Part shown: one piece after another, positions 58,092 to 64,000 of the stretch
Position numbering within the stretch: the stretch's first letter is position 1
How the letters are laid out: each line of letters starts with the position of its first letter
From: Naganishia liquefaciens
Taxonomy: Eukaryota > Basidiomycota > Tremellomycetes > Filobasidiales > Filobasidiaceae
Length of the DNA stretch: 64,000 nt
Reading direction: 5' to 3'
NCBI GenBank assembly: GCA_013423385.1
Contig: BLZA01000023.1
Location: 995,782-1,059,781 of the forward strand
Translations under genes and position numbers: made by a program
The notes under the pieces: model-generated
Told to the model about the DNA's origin: nothing
Database searches by the model: none
The model's input: only the letters and a program-made list of their open reading frames with translations

Positions 58092-60781
58092 CTAGAGTTC
58101 TTCGAACCCTTCTTCTTCTTCATGATTACGGAATCTTTGCCAAGCCGGTACGGAAGTTTCGTCCTCGTCGTCCACGTAAGCCGCATGCGCTGGCGGCTCG
58201 GGATCGCCATGCTCTTCCACAATCTCTGGCGAGTCTTCCTTCTCCGGCGAATCCTCCTTTTCTGCCGCTTCTTCCTTGTCTCCACTATCTTCCTTGTCGG
58301 CGCCATCGTCTTTATCTGCATTCAAAGTAAGCCTCGTAGAATTCGCGATGACTGTAAACGTACCGAAGCCCTGGTCGGTGGGTACAAGTCGATCGTTCGT
58401 CTGCGATCCAGGAGCCACGCTTGACATTCGTTGCAACCGGCTGGAATCGTTTTCTTCGTCATCGTCTTCTTGCATGAGCTTGGCGAGCTGATCATAATCA
58501 ATCTTTCGACTGAATTTCTTATGCGCAGCGAGGTTCTGCACGGCTTCCATCCCTGTCGCAGCTGGGCCGAGTTTGTTGTTTCTCTTTCTCTTGGACTAGA
58601 CACATGCAAGCATGATCGATCAGTCAGGATTCTCTCGAGTCCTGGTTGTATAACTTACAGTCGGCGGAGCGGCTGGATCCACCTCTCCAGCTTGCTTGGC
58701 TTGTTTGGCTACGAGATACTTGTGGGCCTTTGGCATGTTCTTCACCACCAAATTGACTCACAGTATAACTTGACGAGATACTCGCGGTTCATCTTGTTCC
58801 AGATCATTGTCTTGACCTTGACCGCATGTTCGTCCAAAAGATAACTATCCAATTCTCCTTCGTCAAGGTCCTCTAGATCATCCTGTTGATTGTCGAGCTT
58901 TCGTTTCAGCTGTGACATCCGGCGCTGCTCGTGCTCATCCAGTGACTGATTCAACTCTGCCGGTCGCCCTCCCCGCATATACTCTTCGATCTCGCCCGAA
59001 ACCGCCTCATCCACTAGCGGATCGTCGAGATCCTCTTCCGTGACTAGCATGGTATTTTCCTTGTCCAACGTTTCACCCTTGTCGGCTTCGTCGACTTCAC
59101 GGAGCTGCGTATCGAGTCCACGATCATCGTTCTCGATCCGCTTCAAGATGTTGTCCTCTGAGGGTGGCTGTACTGGACCCGCGTTCCCTTCATCGTCGCT
59201 TGATCCGACAGCCGCTCGCTCTTGAGCCAGTCTCGCCATCTCGTCGCGAATAGTTTGTAAAGCGGGATCTACGGCCTTTGATTGTTTCTTCGGGCGCGTT
59301 GGCGTCGGGGAATCATGCAGACGCCGCAGAGCGCTCTGTTGCAGGTCTGGTGTCGCACGTGCCGTTGATCCCGCCCTCGACGAGCGTGCCGGTGTACCGC
59401 GTTCGCCCTCATCATCGCTTTCGCGTACTCCAGCCTCCAAACGAAGTTGTCTCGCTCGTGCTTTTTCCTCTTTGATCTGCCCTCTTCGCTTACTGCGCCT
59501 CATCTTGGCGGCCTTGACATCTTCATCGGCATCCTCATCGACCGTACTTTCGTCCGAGTCTACACCGCGTGCACGTCTCGCTGCGCGCTTTGCCTCTTGG
59601 GCTTCTCTTTTCTGATTCTGAATCATCGCTGGCGGTCTCTCGGTATCCGCGAGCCACACTTGGCGGAACTGCTCCACGGTAAGCTGACCGCTCGCCGTCG
59701 CTCCAAATTCAGCCAGACGCTTGCGGAGCGTCACGTCGGCAATTTTCACAACCTGCACTACTTCTGCGACGGACCGGCGGTAATTGTTCATGCGCGCTGC
59801 CAAGATGAGACAAGCACCGCAGATACCAGAGGGTCGACGACCCGTTTGCATCCAGTCTCGTTCGAATCGCGCAACGAGTCGAGTTGCATCCATGGCGACC
59901 CGTTTTGTATCGTCTCCGAATTCGAGCAGGCCAGCGAATCGAGCAATGTAAATGGATGGATCGATGAGCGGGATATCCTTAAGATTGAGCTTTCGTACGA
60001 GCTTGAGATATGTGCTACCCAATTCAAAGACGTTGACCTGATCGAGGAATCAGTTGCCAGTCCAAAGACACGAACTCTCGGACCTACAGCCAACTTGTCA
60101 CTGAAATCAATCAACATGACATCGTTTTTGGCCTTTCTGCATGCGATATACAGGCAAGCCGCAATCACGTATTGCTGCTTCCTGCCCTTGGTAAATTCAT
60201 ACGTCACCGCCAGGTTGAACCATCGTGAAGCGGCATCGGCAAGTCCTTGTCCGAGGTTGAGAAGGAGAGCGAGAGCATGGCAAGCTTTTCGGCCTGGAAT
60301 GATCGAGGCGTCATTAGAGGCCATCAAGCTTTTGTGATCCTTGACGAACCGTTTGCCAGCGTCTGTTCGCGACTTTCTGTTCCTCCTTGTCTCCGCCCAG
60401 GACCAGCGAACCGTGCACCAGCTACAACGGTGTATTAGAGCTGCTTCCAAAATGCGGTGTACCACTTACTAGCATTATCAGCGACAAATGAACCCTGCAC
60501 GAAAGCCGCACCTCCTCCACCTTCTCCGAATTCGATTTCCGCCGAAAGAACTGTATCACTGACGATGTTTCCGCATGTCATGCATCTGTAGCGAAGCGGC
60601 CGTCAGTTTGGAACTTGATGACGGGGATGCAAGCTTACACGACGTGACCGGCACCATGATCCGTAAACAGCTGATCGCCATAACACTGTTGACAGACTTG
60701 TCCTTTCTGCAAAGAGAGATTGCGTCAGATGAGATAGATGAGGCCGAGCGCGTCGAATTACGGACTACTCACAGATGACAT
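58092..60781 (-). CDS. BRF1: TFIIIB subunit Brf1
   Basis: The TFIIB-related factor that recruits RNA polymerase III to tRNA and 5S genes. The first coding exon is nine bases (ATG TCA TCT, then GTGAGT). Exon 2 starts the zinc ribbon KGQVCQQCYGDQLFTDHGAG, with a second Cys pair downstream. The two cyclin repeats contain YVIAACLYIACRKAKNDVML, STYLKLVRKLNLKDIPLIDP and TGRRPSGICGACLILAARMN. The C-terminal half is charged. It contains the Brf homology II region ELDSYLLDEHAVKVKTMIWN then KMNREYLVKL, which binds TBP, and a highly acidic end (EEEEGFEEL) at TAG 58092-58094. Length near 800 residues is normal. Confidence 0.94.
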
Positions 60782-61261
60782 GATCACTTGCTCGACAGAG
60801 GCGGAAAGGAGCGGTGTGGGACGAGTATGCGAGAGGTCCCGATCTGGGTATAAGTTCCGGCGATATCAACACCGACGAGAGTCCCCGTGCCAAGTTTGGC
60901 CTCTCAGCAATCTAATGGAAGCACTGCCGTTGCAGCTGATCTGGCGTCGCTGTACAAGAATGGCATGAAGAGCCGAACGCGACCGCGACATACGGAACGC
61001 TCACTGTGTCAAGTTTTCGGCGTAGCGAAGGTGGATGCACACCGGGCTGAGACTGTCACGCCAGGCGGCAAGATGCGCGCCGGGTGCGCCCAGCGGAATC
61101 GTCGCCCTCTGAAGATCAGCAACGGTGATGGATGATGCCAGGGCCCGCAGAGGGTCGTCGGTCTTCCAGCTTGGTCCCTTGATCTATGTCTATACGGGCA
61201 CTATACAATGACTTTCTATCCTTATACAACGATGGTCTATCTATCAATATCAGTCACACGC
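60782..61261. other. Intergenic: BRF1 promoter and MFS gene 3' end
   Basis: 480 bp. A plus-strand open frame at 60887-61135 lacks an ATG start and has no family features. No other signal was recognised. Confidence 0.45.
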
Positions 61262-63351
61262 TCAGATCTTGGCAACCAGCGTCCGCGACTGCATCAACCG
61301 GGCCCACGCAGCGCAGCCAGCACCTATCATGATGACGATGCCGTCCAGCATGATGGCGTATGGAAATCGGGCCATTTGCTCTGCAGCAGACCCCGACGTG
61401 CCAAGAATGTAGCCAGAGATGGGAGGACCAATGAGGACAGCGAGAGCTTGAAACCCTGATGACAGTAATCGGTAAGCTCTCTGATCGCAAAAGGTCGTAA
61501 ACAAGAACGTACCGAACTGCTGGCCTATCAGCGTCCCGGTGACGCCAAGATGTTCAAGATCCTTGGTGGCCTGCACCACGCAAACGCTCTGAAGGGCGAC
61601 CTGGCCGCCCGTCATGATCCCGTACACTACGCCGCAGATAAAGAGTCCTGCCAGTGAGTTGACGCCGAGCCAAGAGAACAGGACCACCGATGATCCGAAT
61701 GTCGCAAAAAAGAGGACATTGTATCGCCCGATACGGTCCGCAAGAGCTGAAAGTGGGGCGGCAACATGTCAGCGACTTTGTTACGCATGCCATTCGGAGA
61801 GGAAACCTACTGCCTGCGCCGATTCGTCCGATCGCGCTCGCGGCATTACAAGCGATCAACACATACGGCCCTTCCTTGACCCAGCCCTTTTGAATGGCAA
61901 ATGTGCCACAAAAGTAGAGGAAGAAAAAGTACCCGAACGAAAAGCAGAAGGACGAGAGCGATGTCAAGAGATAGACTGGATGTGTAGCAAAGGCGCGCCA
62001 GTAAAAGGTGTGTTTCTTGACAGCCGGTATCACCGCCTTGGCGTCGGGACGAGGTCGGAGACGGAGAAGGATGGTCGCGAGCGATAGCAGGAAGAGCTGG
62101 CACAGGGCGATGATGCGGACAGTCCAGCCCCAACCGACTGTGAAAAACGGTAAGCTACGATTGCGATGCGAGCGGCTTGAGCTTACCTTGTCGAGGCACA
62201 TTAGCAATAATCAACGGCCAGACGATAGAACCGGCGGAAGCTCCGGACACTATGGAAGGTGTATCAGCATTCGAAGCTTTCGGATCCATCCGCTCAAAAC
62301 TCACTGACAATGCCGCTGGCCATGGATCGACGTGCCTTGAACCAGCTGGTACGATATTGGGATCAGCCAAATGCCTTTGTCATCAATACAAACACCTACT
62401 CGTTGGCGGTCGTCATCGGACAGACAAACCTAAACAGGCGCGGAACAGATCAGTCCGCGCACAATGAAGCAGTGGCATCGACAAGCTTACATCAAGGCAA
62501 TGCCGGACGAAATGAACAGCGATTGACACAGGAAGAAATGCCACAACTCGGTGCACTGCACATCAAGGCTTAGCGAACAGCTCGAGGCTCGTCAAGTCCG
62601 ACAGACTTACCCAGCTCAGGGCTAGGAAGCCAACCGTCATGATCGCCGTGCCGGTCATCATGACCTTTCGCGGGCCGAGTCTGTCCATCACCGTGCCTCC
62701 GATAGCGGCGCCGGCAAAAGTTATGCACGACGAGACGGATCCTATCCACGCTGTTACTGAGCTACGAAGCGCAGGTGTTAGCGAGTGGATCGAGTTCTCT
62801 CGAGGTGAAAGCTTACATTGGGTATTGCGACAGAATATTGTTGTGGTAATATGTGTTGAATGCACCATAACCAGCAATCATCTATCGAGGGTCACTGTTA
62901 GGGAAGTCGCATTTTCGGGCACTGGCGACTCACACCGAAACCACAGAACGTAGTGAGGAAGCCTCCCAGAAGCACGGACCAAGCCTGCGTCGTACTAGAT
63001 CAGCAACAGCCTCCGACTCGATTCCATCGACATACCTGCAAGCCACCATCTGGGAACACATCTTCGACCACATTGCTCGTGTTGGCTTCGACTTTGGTCA
63101 ATTGCTTTTCGAGGAGGATAGGAACAAAGTTGGGATCTACGATTTTGACATCGGTACCTTCAGAGTGCGAGTTTCGTTTCGAATTGGGTCCCGAGCCTGC
63201 CCACCACTATGAGCCATGCTTACAGACCCAACGCGCGTATCGACTTACCACTATACAATGTCACTTCATCATCCCAAAAAATTTCTTGGGGTCTCTTTAC
63301 TGGAGACTCGGCTGCAGAAATAGTGGATGACGAACAGCAAGTGCTCGACAT
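61262..63351 (-). CDS. MFS transporter, monocarboxylate-porter type
   Basis: A twelve-helix carrier resembling fungal MCH/Esbp6 and animal SLC16 proteins; actual substrate unknown. ATG 63349-63351 starts MSSTCCSSSTISAAESPVKR. A short exon ends VTLYS, and after an intron the N-terminal tail continues GPNSKRNSHSEGTDVKIVDP. The transport domain opens DGGLQAWSVLLGGFLTTFCG (the DGG-x-AW motif of the family), then GYGAFNTYYHNNILSQYP and SSVTAWIGSVSSCITFAGAA, then DRLGPRKVMMTGT between helices 2 and 3. The C-terminal half carries FCFSFGYFFFLYFCGTFAIQ, NAASAIGRIGAGSLADRIGR and VNSLAGLFICGVVYGIMTGG. It ends SRTLVAKI at TGA 61262-61264. Short introns throughout. Confidence 0.85.
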
Positions 63352-64000
63352 GCTTGCTCTGATTATCTTATCTCAGAATGGGTTGAGTATGGTAGATGAT
63401 GAACAGTGTTACGATAGTTTTACAATCGCATTCGCAGAGGTATCAACTGACTGGACAAGGTCTTCATGTCAATCAGCCTTCTTATGTTTCCTTGGTGAAT
63501 CCTCCCAGCCCAGCCGCATGGCAACCGCGTATCAACCCATCTGGCCATTCTGACGTTTCCGTAGCTGTTTCCATCATTTTACCCTCAAGCTCGTTCGGTC
63601 ATGGCGCATTTATCGATCTTGACGGGATTAACGGTCCAAGCCTTTCCAAGATCATTGATGTCCGAAGCGCGAACACGCGATCGGAAACGCGAATAGCCAT
63701 TTGATTCCGAGGTCCGATCAAGAAGCTTAAGACTAGAATTGAAGGCTCGTCAGTAGCTGGTATGGCTCACTGGAGCGGACCAGCTGGCGGACCCAAGAAG
63801 AGTGAAAACACCAGCCAAAGCTCTATCGCGTGAATGATGAACCGCCAACGAATGCAAGACAGGATCTGGTCTCGACATCCTTTAATCCAACCCTGAACCC
63901 TTGTAATATCTAACCCTCTATCTCTGGATCGGCCGTTTTCTCTCACGAAGCTTCCAGGAGGTAGGCTTTGCAACCTGATCAAGTGACCATCTGGCTTACG
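63352..64000. other. Upstream region of the MFS gene to window edge
   Basis: 649 bp with overlapping short frames on both strands, none protein-like. It should contain the MFS promoter. Confidence 0.4.

Noticed and set aside
60887-61135. 82-codon plus-strand frame between BRF1 and the MFS gene
   Set aside because: It starts at GTG, has no in-frame ATG context or motif, and no convincing splice partners.

Overview
The window is nuclear DNA of a basidiomycete fungus, most likely a tremellomycete (the class of Cryptococcus, Kwoniella and Tremella). Genes are intron-dense. Introns are mostly 50-70 nt with GTNNGT donors, and exons are sometimes tiny. The G-protein alpha gene carries the long low-complexity insertion between the lipidated N-terminus and the P-loop that is known from Cryptococcus Gpa1. 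About 23 protein genes and one intron-containing tRNA gene are resolved in 64 kb, on both strands, with no operon logic. No intact transposon, LTR element or CRISPR array was recognised.

Layout. 0-7 kb: two P-type ATPases in tandem on the minus strand, the 5' part of an ER P5A ATPase (SPF1, cut by the window edge) and a P4 lipid flippase (DRS2). 7-14 kb: RTF2, U1 snRNP protein C, chaperonin subunit CCT8 and thymidylate synthase. 14-16.6 kb: a 2.7 kb stretch with no resolved gene. 16.6-20.3 kb: a Git3/Gpr1-type seven-helix receptor and the cornichon-family cargo receptor ERV14. 20.5-31.3 kb: inositol hexakisphosphate kinase KCS1, a candidate replication initiator SLD3 and the G-alpha gene GPA1. 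31.3-33.4 kb: a second gene-poor stretch. 33.4-43.6 kb: HAP5, mitochondrial Hsp70 (SSC1), a class I/II aminotransferase built from very small exons, SF3b subunit HSH49 and ribosome-biogenesis factor BRX1. 43.7-51.9 kb: a hidden eight-exon MAPEG-family gene that long-ORF searching cannot see, an ABC half-transporter with a Gly/Pro-rich insert in its nucleotide-binding domain, an unnamed RG-rich RNA-binding protein and a cytochrome P450. 52-64 kb: tRNA-Val(UAC), a DUF1769 protein, a Zn2Cys6 regulator, TFIIIB subunit BRF1 and a monocarboxylate-type MFS transporter.

Most genes are conserved housekeeping functions: splicing (YHC1, HSH49), replication (TMP1, SLD3, RTF2), Pol III transcription (BRF1), folding (CCT8, SSC1), ribosome assembly (BRX1) and secretion or membrane lipid (DRS2, SPF1, ERV14). 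Signalling genes (receptor, GPA1, KCS1) lie within 15 kb of each other. The receptor and GPA1 may act in one cAMP pathway, but nothing in the sequence shows co-regulation. The most distinctive feature is the repeated use of microexons (11-36 nt) in several unrelated genes. It makes such genes easy to miss, and one of them was recovered here by splicing in frame across eight exons.
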